From positions 3,826,318 to 3,890,317 of the forward strand of contig NW_023998464.1 in the NCBI RefSeq assembly GCF_014805625.2: a stretch of DNA of 64,000 nt, in the 5' to 3' direction. Source of the DNA: Glossina fuscipes (taxonomy: Eukaryota > Arthropoda > Insecta > Diptera > Glossinidae). Below the pieces are notes generated by a model that was not told where the DNA came from, did no database searches, and saw nothing but the letters and a program-made list of their open reading frames with translations. A program made the translations under genes and the position numbers. Positions 1-12,403 of this stretch are shown piece after piece. Each line of letters opens with the position of its first letter. The first letter of the stretch is position 1.

Positions 1-2379
1 TATCATATGTTTATGTTTTTGTAAGCCTTCATGGAATTTTTTTTTTTTTTCATATAGTATAGAAAATAATCCGTGGTGTAATATATTCAAATCGTATTTA
101 CCCGATGTTGATAGCTAGCCGGCACATGAAATATTGCACAAAATTATTAATTTGTTGTTCATCAATGGAAACATTTTCTGTGCTTATGTTTAGTGCTTTT
201 TTCTTCTTCTGTTTGACTGATCTTATGAAACTCCACTAAGCTCAATATTTCACCTTTAGCGTTAATCAAAATTTAAATCCCAATTCATCAATTTAAATAC
301 GTGGAGACATGTATAAATACAAATTTTCTTGCACACCCGGGAAGCTTAAACATTGGTGGGATGAAAAAGACCGTCGGAATATTTCGAGATAGTTTCAAAA
401 AGTAGGCATATATCAATACTATAGTTGACTAAGGAATCAAACCTCGACGGACGTATTGCGAACTCTGCGATAGTTCCAAAAAATGATTTTGAGCATTGAT
501 ATATCCATTATTTAACAATTGAACATAAATAATTAGTAGCTAACTGTGTTATAGTCGCACATTTTTCTTGCTAATTTTATATGCAATTGATGTTGTTGAC
601 AACATCAAAAGCTAATTGAGTAATTTCATTTTCTGTGAAAAGATCATATTATCCTAAGCACCGAGGCGAATGACAGCTTGTATTGCACGTTCATTGCAGT
701 GTCAAAATGAATCGAATTGTTGTTACTAGATCGTACAACAACTCAGCGATACGGGCTTAGAGGCAACTTAAAGTTGTTTTGTTCGACCGGCAACGGACTT
801 GATGAAGAGTAATTTTGGGATTTTGCTCTTTCGTCAGAATTTCTATTATTTATGTTTATTATTTATAAAGATTTGGACATGCGCTGTTTATGGAAGTATG
901 ATTTTGCTCGCAAATTTTACAACTTACAATAGAGCTATCAGGACGATTAAGGGTCAAATGTATCTCAGTTCAAATGCCATATTTCGGCTTTCTGTGGCGA
1001 GAACTTTCACCACGTCCGAACATTTCGCAGTTTCGACACAACTGATTTCACTTCCTGCTTTCGCATGTAATCTCAGCGAATAACATTGTGGAATAACGTT
1101 TTAACATTCTAGCGCTAGGTTCTTAAACGTCCTGTTCCGTTTTCAAAAGTGACGATAAAATTGGCGGACTCCAAATAATCATATTTTGTAGCCACTTCAC
1201 ATTGGTTATTGTTAATGTTAAGTTGAGCTTTATGCTCATCCAATTAGACAAGTGTAAATTTGGACAAATGTTACTTTCTAACACACAGTGAAAGAATCCG
1301 AAGACCCTAAAGGTCTTGCTTCCTCCCGATAATTAAATATATAGTTAACCTGTTTTTAATTTTTGCGAAATTGGCGAGTTCACCTTAATTTTCTTTTATT
1401 TTATAACATCTTACTTTACACATTGTATATTATTAACGCACTGAATTATCGCATATATATATCGCATTTTTATTACTTTTTCGGCATTCGCTTTTATATT
1501 GATTACATCTGACACACAGGTAATCCTATTTTTTGTACTTATTATTACCGCGTTCAATTCATATTGTACATATGACATATGGTATAGAGCTAATAAGTCA
1601 TACTTAGGTAATAGTTTTTGACACAACGTATCCTTTGTCTACAGAAGTATATAGTTCTTGAAACATTACTTTCTATCCCATATAATCATGTATTCCGGAA
1701 GGACTGAATTAAAACATACGTGGTTGACAGTCAATATTGTCCAATTTGTGACACATATTCCTAATTGATTTCAATACTTCGCCCACAGTGTTTATGGAAT
1801 AATGAAATTTTCTAACACAACGGAAAATATGAATTTTCTGAGATAGGTACAGAGTTCTTGTAAAGTAATGTAATGAGTTTACCAGCACACGATTTGACAA
1901 TGTGTAATGCAATGCCATTAAGACCTGGCAAGCGTCTGTGTGTTATTTTAAACCCTCAAATATTTTATTTTCTTCCAAGGAAGCGTTTTGCTTCCTGACT
2001 GAATCGAGGTTCATATATAAAAAAAAAAGAGAAAAATAGAAAGAACAAATGTATATAGAAAAAAAAGGAATATAAAGAAAACAAAAGGGAAAAAATAAAA
2101 AGAGCTAATAAATATAAATAAAACGCATGTAACACATTTTGTATGTAACTTTTGCTCATTCTTTTCTAAGTCTCGAAATCACATGTAACGATCCATTCGC
2201 GATTACATAAATATGTCTAACAACAACATATACGTAAGAAATATACATTTAAGTACAACCAGATCTTACGTTTATACGTTTATACGTGTTCGATCACACA
2301 AGTTAGAACCTAAGATAGTATTAGTAATAAGAGATACATAAGAATATCATTGTAACACATATGCAAGTCAAAGCATCTA
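1..2379. other. No gene recognised; A-rich tract
   Basis: I see no conserved coding sequence here. The short open frames are AT-biased and have no recognisable motif. About 2019-2110 is a strongly A-rich plus-strand tract, which produces a low-complexity Phe/Tyr/Leu-rich frame on the minus strand that should not be read as a protein. Confidence 0.6.
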
Positions 2380-2972
2380 TGTAACGGGATAGCGGTGGTG
2401 ATCGCGACTGTAAAAGAGCGCGTCCCATCACGCTCTCTCCTTCAGTTATGTTATAGCAGCCAGAGGTAAGCGATCACGGACTACATAACTAGTTGACTTT
2501 TACGGATAGGGGATGGCTGGCTTAGCTTAATCGTCATCCCTGAATGACTGATAGGGACTGCTAACTTTTACGGATAGGGGATGGCTGCCCTAGCTTAGTC
2601 ATCGTCCCTGAATGACAGCGGCACACTCTCTCTTGCGACGTGAAACGGTTACGGACGGACGAGTGGTCCTATAGACCGAGCTTGGCTGCTATAACACCCG
2701 CGATGGATTCCTTTCTTTTGCAGAATCTCACGGTACGGTTAAAACGTGAAAAAATAATCTTTCGGAACGAACAGAAAGTATTGAAAGCGTTAAACAAGAG
2801 TCGGGTCACCATGCTGGTTTTTCTCCCACTACCATTAAAAATTGCTCTTCGAATTATTATAAATCCAAAAAATAAGAACAAAATCTGCAGGTCCACGTTA
2901 TTTTTAATATAAATATCTTGGAAGGAGGCCTGGGGAGCCCTGAGCATATCCCGCCCAAGAAGACTCGTTACA
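2380..2972. mobile_element. Possible solo LTR (TG...CA, 593 bp)
   Basis: The segment starts TGTAACG and ends CGTTACA, a perfect 7-base terminal inverted repeat with the TG...CA ends of an LTR. It is more GC-rich than its flanks. An alternative left edge at 2184 (TGTAACGA) pairs with the same right edge over 8 bases. No clear target-site duplication is visible and no second LTR or internal coding region is found, so this is a tentative call for a solo LTR of a mag- or BEL-like element. Confidence 0.35.
2496..2616. repeat. Two-copy tandem repeat, 68-bp period
   Basis: A unit beginning ACTTTTACGGATAGGGGATG occurs at 2496-2548 and again at 2564-2616. Each copy ends in a similar CCCTGAATGAC block. 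The copies differ by a few substitutions. They lie inside the possible LTR, where short internal duplications are common. Confidence 0.85.
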
Positions 2973-4232
2973 TTCTGAAATGACTTTCGAATCGAAGTAG
3001 AAAAGTTGGCACAACGTTAGATAAGGAAGCGAGGAAAGCACAAGCCACAACATGATATGTCTTCATTTTTAGCAACATTTTCTTGTAGATACGTGGTTTC
3101 TTACTTGCCACCCATAAGCGTACCGAACACATTCCTAACGAGAATTACTTTTATATTATGGTCATAACGAATACGGGATGAGGAGAATTTAATTTTAAAA
3201 CTGTGTTTTTTTAGAGTTCAGGCCATCATGGTTAACATCAACGTTCATTCACGGTAACGGAATCTTTACTTTGATTCTTAAAGAAAGAAAGAGGGTGTCG
3301 TTAACCCAAAATCACCTCAACCTGTCACCTTAATGGAATGAAACGTGGATAATTTATTTGTATATTGGCTTTTCCTCATAAACCGTAATTTTGTTTCACT
3401 TACTTTCTGAACATTGGGATTGAAAAGTCTCATCTGAGAAGATGATTTCTAAACAATGACACTTATAAATTATTGACATAAAAATTTTTCGAATTGCTCC
3501 TTTTTGCTGGTTCTTGAAGGCATGTTTGTTTAATGGAATAAGTTTTACTCGTTAAGTCCGAACTGTCATACTTTGTTTTGTCTCGCAGTTGTCCCGAACT
3601 AGATAAAAAGTTCGTTCTCTAGGGCTTATATATTTGATGAGTTTTTCCAAGTATAATCGTAGATTTACACAACTAATGATCTAATAACTAGAAGTCGATG
3701 TTAATATCCTCTATAATTGTACGCTTACTCAAAGAAGCATTTAATTAGTCAATTACGACAATGCCTTATAAAATTCTTACTGTCTACAACACTTGAGAAT
3801 TGAATGAATTATTTTTTTTACAAGTGAGCCAATTAAAAAACTTTTCGTTTCATTTCAAAAAAATTTACGTGCTCAATTTCTATTATGAGCATGTAAAGAA
3901 TTATTGAAACAATACAAAGAATGCCTTTGCATCGCGTATGATGTGAAACTTATATTTTTTTTTACGTTTTTACTCCAGCAATTCAATATATCGATTACTT
4001 GGGAACATGTGCAATCAAATCATATTTTGACATTTGAGTAAATGATCAACGATGCAAATGCATTCATTAAGTTCAGTGCTTTAAGATGGCAAGACTTTCA
4101 ATGCGTAGCTGTAATTTATTATATAAATCTCCCGATCTCTTGCGATACCACGACGTTAGTTTCCTTTACTTGTTTTCTTGTTATATTTTATTATTTATTT
4201 AAATTGATTGTTAAAAAAGAATCAAATATATA
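2973..4232. other. Intergenic; no gene recognised
   Basis: No conserved coding sequence is seen between the possible LTR and the BCKDHB start. A 63-codon open frame at 4042-4233 ends where BCKDHB begins, but it has no recognisable motif and is probably 5' flanking or UTR sequence. Confidence 0.55.
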
Positions 4233-5596
4233 ATGAACAGACATTCGCGGTATTTATTTAGTTTTGTGAAAACGAATAAGTCGGTGATCAGAACATCGCA
4301 CTTTACTTATTATCCTGACCCTCCAACGCCAGCTCAAAATAAGCAAAAAATGAATATGTTTCAAGCCATCAATAACGCCATGGACATTGCATTGGGGGAA
4401 GATGCGACAGCATTACTATTTGGCGAAGATGTAGGCTTCGGTGGGGTTTTTCGTTGCTCCATTAATCTGAGGGACAAGTATGGTAAAGATCGGGTATTTA
4501 ATACCCCTCTTTGCGAGCAAGGTATAGCTGGGTTCGCGATCGGAGTCGCTAATGCAGGAGCAACAGCTATTGCGGAAATTCAATTCGCTGATTATATATT
4601 TCCGGCCTTTGACCAGATTATAAATGAAGCTGCAAAGTTTCGCTATCGTAGTGGAGGAATTTTCGACTGCGGTTCTTTGACTATTAGAGCCCCTTGCGGA
4701 GCTGTGGGCCATGGTGCCTTGTATCACAGTCAAAGTCCTGAGGCTTATTTTGCTCATACACCCGGCTTAAAGGTATTTCTCAACCTTTAATTCTCCGTTT
4801 ATTACAACAACAGAGTTGCAAGTTTATTATGATTTTCTTCATTTTTGTACCAATTTTTTCGCTTCATATCTTATGAATCGCTTCGTATCATATCCATTGG
4901 TATAATGTTCGTTCAAAGGTAGTGGTTCCACGTGGTCCTGTTAAGGCTAAAGGGCTCTTATTGGCATGTATTAGAGACCCCAACCCTTGCCTTGTTTTTG
5001 AACCAAAAGTTTTATACCGCGCAGCAGTAGAAGAAGTGCCCGCAGATGCTTACGTGTCGGAAATTGGAAAGGCAGACGTGTTGCGTAAAGGAAAAGATGT
5101 AACTTTAATCGGGTGGGGTACCCAAGTACATGTATTACTGGAGGTAAATGCAAAAGACCTATCGATCATCGAAAATGCAACCCATTTCAATCACTTTTAA
5201 AAACTTTAATTTTAATTCTTTTAATTAAGGTGGCAGAGCTAGCTAAAAAAGATCTGAATGTGGACTGTGAAGTCATTGATCTGGTGTCCATTTTGCCTTG
5301 GGACAAAGACGCAATCTGCAAGGTAGGTAACATTAAAGTTTGGAGAAATTCAAATAACGTTTTCATAGTCTGTCAAGAAAACTGGTCGGGTCATTGTTTC
5401 ACATGAAGCTCCTTTAACCCAAGGATTTGGTTCTGAAATCTCCGCCAGTATCCAAGAACATTGTTTTCTATATTTAGAAGCGCCTGTCAAACGTGTCACC
5501 GGCTGGGATACTCCATTCCCTCATGTTTTTGAGCCGTTCTACTTGCCCAACAAATATCGCTGTTTATCCGCGATTAAAGAAGTGATTAATTATTGA
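4233..5596 (+). CDS. BCKDHB: 2-oxoisovalerate dehydrogenase E1 beta subunit, four exons
   Basis: This is the beta subunit of the branched-chain 2-oxoacid dehydrogenase E1 component. In mitochondria it forms the thiamine-diphosphate E1 heterotetramer that decarboxylates the 2-oxo acids of Leu, Ile and Val. Exons are 4233-4772, 4919-5143, 5230-5322 and 5369-5596, all with GT-AG introns of 46-146 bp that join in frame, giving 361 residues (the human precursor is about 390). Family landmarks are clear: [61 protein letters not shown] and [20 protein letters not shown] in the pyrimidine-binding part, then [18 protein letters not shown] in the C-terminal transketolase domain. About 35 N-terminal residues before the conserved domain are basic and hydroxylated, fitting a mitochondrial targeting peptide. 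The start is the first ATG in the frame. No disruption is visible. Confidence 0.94.
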
Positions 5597-5749
5597 AAAC
5601 GTTATCAAAAACATATAGGCTAATTATATTTCGAAGTAATCGAATGCATTTATTTGATAATAATTTGTTCTAAGTTTGATGTGAAAAATGAATTTGTTAA
5701 AAATATAAATCGTTGGTGATATGTTTCAAACACCTGTTGATATTGTTTC

Positions 5750-5755
5750 AATAAA
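5750..5755 (+). terminator. Polyadenylation signal for BCKDHB
   Basis: AATAAA lies 154 bases past the BCKDHB stop codon, followed by an A-rich run. This is the expected position and form of a cleavage/polyadenylation signal. Other AATAAA hexamers occur nearby by chance in this AT-rich DNA. Confidence 0.55.
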
Positions 5756-6175
5756 AAAACTGTAGTCAATGAACACCGCGGGGATTTATGGAAATTACGA
5801 TGAGACTTCTCATGTTTGTGAAACAGCTTTTTTTTTATTATATGTTTAGAACAAACAACTGCTTAGTTTAACACAGAGTAGATAGAGACATAAGTAAACG
5901 AATATGGATTATAGCAGCTTTAAAAAATTGTATTTTTGATGTAACTAAATACTAAAATTTGCTTAATTTGAAATAAAATTATGTTATGCTTACTTTTAAT
6001 AATGCTACGCATGCACATTTCTTCTTTTCAATATCACAATTTCTTTCAAAACGCAAACGATTGCAACGATTTTCATGTAACTTTTCTCTGTTTTTTAAGT
6101 AATAATATTATAATATTAATTTTATGAAGACTTTTAGTTACTCGATTGTAATTGTCTGTTGTGCAAAATCCTGCA

Positions 6176-6181
6176 TTTATT
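6176..6181 (-). terminator. Possible polyadenylation signal for Fis1
   Basis: TTTATT on the plus strand reads AATAAA on the Fis1 strand, 233-238 bases past its stop codon. The position is plausible, but the hexamer is common in such AT-rich DNA. Confidence 0.35.
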
Positions 6182-6413
6182 TTTCACGCTTCTGCCTACT
6201 ACAAGAGAATAAAATACAAATATTAAGAAAATTAAAAAAAAAAGTTCATAAAGAAGAAGACTTAGTGTGAGCATTTTCCAAAAAATTAAAAACATCTCAA
6301 ATGGTTTTTCAAATGTTTTTAAGTGATATGTTATTACGGAAATTACAATAAACAAAACTCAATATATTTACAGAATTTTAACCTTTAAAAGGCATGAAAT
6401 TTGAAACGCATCA

Positions 6414-7337
6414 TTACTTTTTAGCTAACGCTATACCCAGACCGAGAATACCGCCCAACACTAAAGCTGCTCCTCCGGCCACAGCCATTCCTTTTGCCAT
6501 TTCTTTATCGTTCTGCTTTTTTATGTACTCCTGAGAAAAAAAAAAATGTTCAGCTATACATATATATATCTATTTAAGTATAATTACCTCCAGAGAGCGT
6601 ACTTGCTCATTTGATTCTATTTCTAGAAAAGCTCTGCAGTATTTGAGGCCTTCAGAGTAGTTTTTTATTCGAGCATTGCCAAATGCCAAATAGTATATGT
6701 AGTCACGTCTGCCCTCCGCATGTATTCGGGAGAGATCTTCCAAAATCATAATACCCTGAAAATAAATAAATATCACAACGTCAAATTATGGAATTTCAAA
6801 TGCCTCTGTTATCTTTGAAATTACGATGTTATCGAGCAATTTCAATATCTATTGAATAGTTGTGAAATATTTCTGTGTCGGCATAAATAAATGACTAATC
6901 AAACCATTGCTGTGCTAAAGTTTGGTGAACTGTGGTCTTTTACATTTATTTTGAAAACAAACACAGGAAAGTGACCGACTTAATGCTTGACACGCCTGTA
7001 AGATCTTTGCTTAAAAATGCCTTCATTTTTCTTCCTTTTTTCGCAAATGAGTTTTGCCTTATTTCACAACATTACAGGAGGCATTCAGTAGTGCACTTTC
7101 CTTTATTTTTTGCTTACTTTACGAATATCATTTGTATATCTGCTACGTACTAAACACATTGCGTATTCGAATTTAGTTTCTATAGTCACTTCTCCATCTA
7201 GTTCCAATTCATGAGCATATTTTTTCTCGAATTTCTGTAAAAGCAATAAATTTGTTATCTAAACATAATTTGGCGCAGGTTGGATTTAGTACCTCGAGTT
7301 CTTCCTGAGGTACAATTTCGTTTAAAAGTTCTTCCAT
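6414..7337 (-). CDS. Fis1: Mitochondrial fission 1 protein, four exons
   Basis: Fis1 is a tail-anchored outer-membrane protein of mitochondria and peroxisomes that takes part in recruiting the dynamin-family fission machinery. Exons on the minus strand are 7337-7293, 7234-7118, 6755-6588 and 6530-6414. They join exactly at GT-AG sites to give 148 residues, close to the usual 150-155. The protein starts MEELLNEIVPQEELE. It contains the two TPR-like repeats (around KFEYAMCLVRS and the DYIYYLAFGNARIKNYSEGL block), and ends in a glycine/alanine-rich membrane anchor (about residues 123-145) followed by the lysine tail ALAKK, which is typical of outer-membrane tail anchors. It lies 3'-to-3' with BCKDHB, about 0.8 kb apart. 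Confidence 0.95.
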
Positions 7338-7687
7338 TTTTTAAAATAACTTAAATTCGTTTTTTTCTCAAGTTCCGTATGACAAAGCAATCCGATTTTT
7401 GGCTAATGAGTAGAACAAATTAATTACGTCGAACAACACGAAAAATGAAAATGTTTTATGTCGGTAAAATTAACAAACCCGAATAACATTGAAATTTTGC
7501 ATTCCTTCGAAAGGTCTCAGCTGATTTTGCTTTTGTTTACGCTATAATTCAGCGATATGTACTGACAGGACAACATTCTTTTTTCGATTGTCATATGCGT
7601 CAATAATCATAAAAAAGACGAAGTAAGATCGAAAACAGAGCAATGCGAAAAGCCTACTAGAAAGATTTGCCGACGACTTTTGTTAAG

Positions 7688-7800
7688 TTGGTCCGTTAGA
7701 TAATGTTATCTTACAGAGTTGGTTCGTTAGATAATGTTAATCTTAATGTTGGTCCGTTATTTTACAGAGTTGGACACTTCTGGTCTGTTAAGTTGTTCGT
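7688..7800. repeat. Degenerate tandem repeat, about 30-bp period
   Basis: Four degenerate units start with GTTGGTCCGTTA-like sequence at 7688, 7718, 7748 and 7769. Spacings are 30, 30 and 21 bases, and the units share GTTAGATAATGTTA and TTACAGA blocks. It lies upstream of Fis1 in otherwise featureless sequence. Confidence 0.75.
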
Positions 7801-8460
7801 TTAACATAGCTAATTGGCGTTAACATTTAAGTTGTTAAGTTGGGCTTTTAACCATTTATATATATTATAAGCGACTCTGTGCTTTGCCTTTCAACAGGGA
7901 ATTTAGCGAAGGCGTTTTTTAAAAATTATGACGGTTTAATTCTAAGCTAACTTGTAAAATACAAGAAATTTTAAATGTTCGATATTAACCTTTGACACAT
8001 TCAATTAGGTAAAAATCTTCACACTTTCAAGCATGTATGACATTGAGAATCTATGACTAAGAAAATAGGATTACGATCATTTAAAGTCTCTGAATGGCTA
8101 GTCAGCAAACATTGTACGAATATATGTGTACTAGTTATACATTTTAACTCACCTCTCTCCATAGATATTATGCATGCACTGGCACGACATTGAGAGAAGT
8201 GGAGACTCTTGCCAATTGGATAACTAGTAAAGTCCGCGTATTTTCCAAAACGTTAAACAATCTAAACATCTAGAGGAGATGGTAGAAGAGCAAAAGCGAC
8301 CAAGTCAAGGAAGAAGAATCGGAAGCAATCAGGAAACCATTAAAACTATTAAAAAGAATAACAATTTCTTTTGTATATGTATATATTTCTATATATATTA
8401 ATAAAGCTATTTTAAGTACATAATAAAGCTATCATATAAATTCATTAGTCTAAAATTAAA

Positions 8461-8484
8461 ATAATAATAATAATAATAATAAAT
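8461..8484. repeat. ATA trinucleotide microsatellite
   Basis: About eight ATA/TAA units form a simple repeat embedded in an AT-rich stretch downstream of the minus-strand BRC-type pseudogene. Confidence 0.9.
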
Positions 8485-8594
8485 AAAGCTATTTATATTT
8501 AAATATAAATTATATAAATTAATATACAGCAACAGTAAAGGCCAGTTTGGTTTTCCCAATGACAAATCAAAGCGGTTGAAAAAGTGTTTGTTGC

Positions 8595-9840
8595 TATAAG
8601 CTCCAACTAGGCGATGGGTTATTTAAAATTAAATTTTGGATTTAATGACAACAAGTGCTTTTTACGAAATTTTGGGACATTTAAAGTCGAATGTCCAGTT
8701 TGGCTGGATTCATCATTAAGAGCCATTAGTCTTTTTCTGGTTGCGGTTGTTCTAAACTTGGATTCCATACTTTTATTCGATATCCGAGCTTTTATATCTT
8801 TTAATTCAGTTTCATAATCCGTTTCCTGCAAATCATCTTGAAATTCTCTTAGAATATTTTGTATGGATATTTTGCTCTCTTCTGATATGGAGATTTTTTT
8901 ACCATTCGCTGTTTGAAAACCTGCAGAAATAAAAAAATAAATAAAAAAGTTCGCATCAAAAAAGTGTGAGGAATATCAATGCCATATTTTGGATTATTTG
9001 CTTATTTCCATTGGAAGAGTTATTTATCTTCTCGTTTTGATCTAAGATTATGGAGGCAAATAAGTCATCGTCATCTTCATCCCAATTTTCACTTATCCCA
9101 GTTTTACACTGGTTAGATGGTACTAGAGCTGAAAAATTTTGGATTAATTTAAATATTGTCTCATTGCAAATTTTAAAAACAACTTACTTTCATTTACGTT
9201 GTACGTGTCCTCTTTCTCGATATAACCACGATCTGAAGCTTCTCCTGAAAAGAATGTGCAAAGTTAGGGTTGTTAAAAAAAGCCTATAAAGAGCAACTTA
9301 CTTTCTGAGATGGAATTGTCATGATTGTCATCAATAGCGGCCTTGAATTTTTCCTCCAAATTTGATTTTGCCTTCTCTCTAAATTCACGGCTATAATTTC
9401 TTTTCGGTTTCTCCCGTAATATAAATAAAGGGGACCGCTCCGAATTTCTCTCAGGCGATGCGTTTTGGAAAAGTCCTCAAATATTATATCTACTATTGTC
9501 TTCTTTTTGTTGTCACCACGAGTTCCTCCTGGTGCGTCTATGTTGTTGTTTACTTCTTTCATCATAACTTCCACTTCATTGCAATATTCGATTAACTCTT
9601 CATCAGTGATATGAAATTCACTTCAAGCAGAATGTGACAACAATTCATGACATGATGTAAATTTTTGCGATGCTGTCAAATTGTCAAAATCGCCAATTGT
9701 CGTTTGCGCATAAGGCCGGGAATCCATTAAAGACATTATTTCATCTTCGTATCGACCCGCGCTTTTTTCTAAAGCGATATCTTTTTGAATTACCAAATTT
9801 TTTATTGATATCATTCGGGCCGTCTTCACTTATGTTGTTC
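8595..9840 (-). pseudogene. BRC-repeat protein, broken minus-strand copy
   Basis: This locus parallels the plus-strand gene at 13327-15273. Exon 1 (about 9830 down to 9300) reads SAGRYEDEIMSLMDSRPYAQ and later FHITDEELIEYC and KKKTIVDIIFE, like the paralogue. It carries an in-frame TGA near 9624, and the paralogous reading breaks frame after VDIIFE. Exon 2 (9244-9188, 57 nt) has the same length and splice pattern as exon 2 of the paralogue and encodes DRGYIEKEDTYNVNE. A middle exon carries an acidic block (NWDEDDDDLFASI). The last exon, from 8920 after a CTGCAG acceptor, starts with a BRCA2-type BRC motif (FQTANGKKISISEESK, then ILREF), followed by a Lys-rich tail. The stop and frame break in exon 1 argue for a pseudogene, although the BRC exon itself is open. 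Confidence 0.75.
8830..8920 (-). other. BRC (RAD51-binding) repeat in the minus-strand copy
   Basis: The segment encodes FQTANGKKISISEESK followed about ten residues later by ILREF. This matches the BRC consensus (FxTAxGK, then I-x-ISEESL, then LFxE-like). In BRCA2 the FxxA part inserts into RAD51. Recognition is from the motif alone; RAD51 binding is inferred. Confidence 0.8.
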
Positions 9841-9879
9841 TGCAATTTATGTTTCCTTTGCATACGCTTCTGATAGATA

Positions 9880-11590
9880 GATTTGTAGGGGTTTGCTGGT
9901 AGAATCGTTAAGAAGAATAGCGGAAATTTTAATATGGGTGATCAACATGACAGTTCGGTTTTCGAGTAAGCAGCGCTTAATAACTCACTCTTTACAATTA
10001 TGTATTAATTATTTTCCTTTTTCCACCTTTTTCTTAGAGAAAAATATGTTATCATACTTTTTGTATATAATTATCTCAATAATTGTGCATAAATTTGACT
10101 TTTCTTTGTTTCTTTCCCGTTGATGGAAAAGTTCGCCACCGCTGATCTAGAGGAAAATAATTATCTGATCTAGACAACATCTAGTTACTTAGGGCAAAAA
10201 TCTTATGTATTCTAACGAACAGAAAATTATGATCTACTTGTTTGCCATTCCTGGAAGAAAAACTTTAAAGGGACTCAATAATCACAAAAATCTATCCATC
10301 TAAACGATCTACAAAGTGTTGCTCTAAACGCAAGACTTTCTCCGTTCTGTGGTTTCACGTTTTTCCGCATGGGTAACGCTTTGAGGTGCTGTGATGACGC
10401 ATGGTATGAAATGTCAAGGCGTAAGACTTCAAACGTAAAACTTGGAACGTAATCATCGTTGCGAACCTATCATTATTTTTATATCGAGCTTTGATCAGAA
10501 GAGGGCTCGAATTAGTGACATAACTCCAGCAACAGATTATTATGTTTGAATAAATTTGTTTACATATATTGTGCTACTTTCGAGAATAAGCTAGAATGAG
10601 ATGCAGTTATCGAAGAGGAGAAATTGATAATATCCTTAGCTGGCAGAAGTTTCACACTTGGATATATACTGGACGCGTTTAAAGTTTTACTTATAAAGGA
10701 AGTTTTATTATCTGCGTTCTATAATGACTGCAATGAATGTGATTAACGGAAGATACCTTAAAGTTCTTTGTAAGTATATAAACGAATACTAGCGAAAGTA
10801 ACTAATTAATATATCCGCAGGAAACGATGTACGCATTTGGGCTTAAAATCTCGACTAACTTCAGAAATCTCAGTATAACTGAATTTCAACATTTAGCGAA
10901 CCCAGCGTATGAGGGATCACAAAAAAACAGGAAAAATTTGATGATTTATATTCCGGAATATTATGTTATGTCTATGGAGAATAAAGGCCGGATAGGGATT
11001 GATCATTTACAAAAATATATCTTTATTGAACGTTTTCATAATACTTCTAAGTGCAAAATTGATTGATTTGTTTTTTGAAAATTATTATAAGCGAAGAGCG
11101 CTACCGATTTTCAAAGAAGTAAAATTTCCTTACTACTACCATCTGTGAAAGTGGCTGTATACATATATAACTTATACAAGTGCTTGAAATATAATATATA
11201 ATCTTTTTTATATAAATGTATCAAAAATATGCATTCATCTCCCCTTGTACGTCTCCTCAATAGTTTTATACAATTTTTATAGACGTGGCATTCGATTTTA
11301 CCCTATTTTCAAAAATAAATGATAATTCTTTCCATATATAACTTATACCAAAAAAAAACTATACCAAAAAACCTATACCAATACGATTAGCAAAGTTTGG
11401 CAACCAGCTGTGCATAAAATTGTTACCAACTGAAAAAATGAAAAAAAACTCTTTTTTTCAGATATTCAAATTATCTTTAATGAAATAATTATATTACATA
11501 TTAATCTGAATATTTATTTTTTTTCCATTGTCCCTTCGGGTTTTGCGCCGTTTGGGGTTTTGGAGGTTTTGGGAATGATTATTTTTCCTG
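9880..11590. other. Spacer between the BRC loci; no gene recognised
   Basis: No conserved coding sequence is recognised. A 79-codon open frame at 10827-11066 follows an AG-ended pyrimidine-poor stretch and shows no known motif. Its composition resembles the flanks. Confidence 0.5.
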
Positions 11591-11847
11591 CGGCGCCTCA
11601 GCCGCTCAATTGTGTGGCGTAAGTCACGTTGTAGTCGAAACGGGGCTCCCCCACGTTTCTTCCTACGCCGCCTGCTTCTTTTTTTTTTTTTGCGGTGCGG
11701 CGTTTGGTGCGGCCTGGCGCCGCAAATCATGTTCGGCCTGGCGGGCACCCCGCCGCAAAGTCGTTCGTAAATCTGAAAAGAAAATATATAAGTATTTTTT
11801 TTAAAAAAAAGAAAAATTTACTTACTTCGCTCTTGGTTGGTTGACAT
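11494..11847 (-). CDS. Arginine-rich small ORF, GC-rich, possible two-exon gene
   Basis: An ATG at 11847 opens MSTNQER and ends at a good donor (GTAAGT, exon end 11826). A strong pyrimidine-AG acceptor gives a second exon from 11772. Joined, the frame continues NLRTTLRRGARQAEHDLRR and then enters a run of 13 A, after which it stops (TAG). The adjacent frame stays open from the other side of the A run to 11494 and is extremely basic (many Arg/Lys). A length error in the A run would join the two into one basic protein of roughly 110-115 residues. The block 11560-11770 is clearly more GC-rich than its surroundings. I do not recognise a family. A protamine-like or other DNA/RNA-binding basic protein is a guess. 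Confidence 0.35.
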
Positions 11848-12403
11848 TTTTTTTAAAATGAAATTTCTGCGCTCGTGCCCAGCGCTGCAAAAAAAGGGAA
11901 TTCCATGATTCAATTATCGCTTTGGTGCTTTTGTATTGGAACGTTGGATGTTCCCCTTTCGTCCATTTTTAAATTACTTAAAAACTGAAAAACGATTTCT
12001 AATTTTCGAGTATTATTTAAATGTTATCTGTCCTACACTGCTTCAAATTTGGCAGAAACACTCAAAACTGCTACCTGCTGTTTGGTGCTGAAAACGGGCC
12101 AAATCGGTCAAAGGCCATGTCCACCAGGCAAAGAGTAGACCAGCGTGTGAATATCTCTGTTTAAATCCCATATAAGTTGCAATAGATATTCGCACGTTCT
12201 ATTTTAAAATATAGATGACGGATATTAAAGATTCGGGTAAAGCTCAATATAATTTTGTAATCTGCCGTTATTATAAAAGAAATTTAGAATGAAATTAATT
12301 TATTTAATGCAAACGAAATTGGAAATGCGTTTAGTGTTAAAGAAGATATATAGTTGTGTAGATAAGATTAATGTTGCTTACCAATGCGACTGACCTCTAT
12401 AAC

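Noticed and set aside
799..1083. 94-codon plus-strand frame near the left edge
   Set aside because: No recognisable domain, AT-biased composition, and no splice partners. I could not support it as a gene.
1965..2159. Minus-strand Phe/Leu/Tyr-rich frame resembling membrane segments
   Set aside because: It is a direct translation of an A-rich tract and is low-complexity.
2640..2947. Overlapping 90-codon frames on both strands
   Set aside because: They lie inside the possible LTR, show no conserved motif, and the two strands mirror each other. Chance frames.
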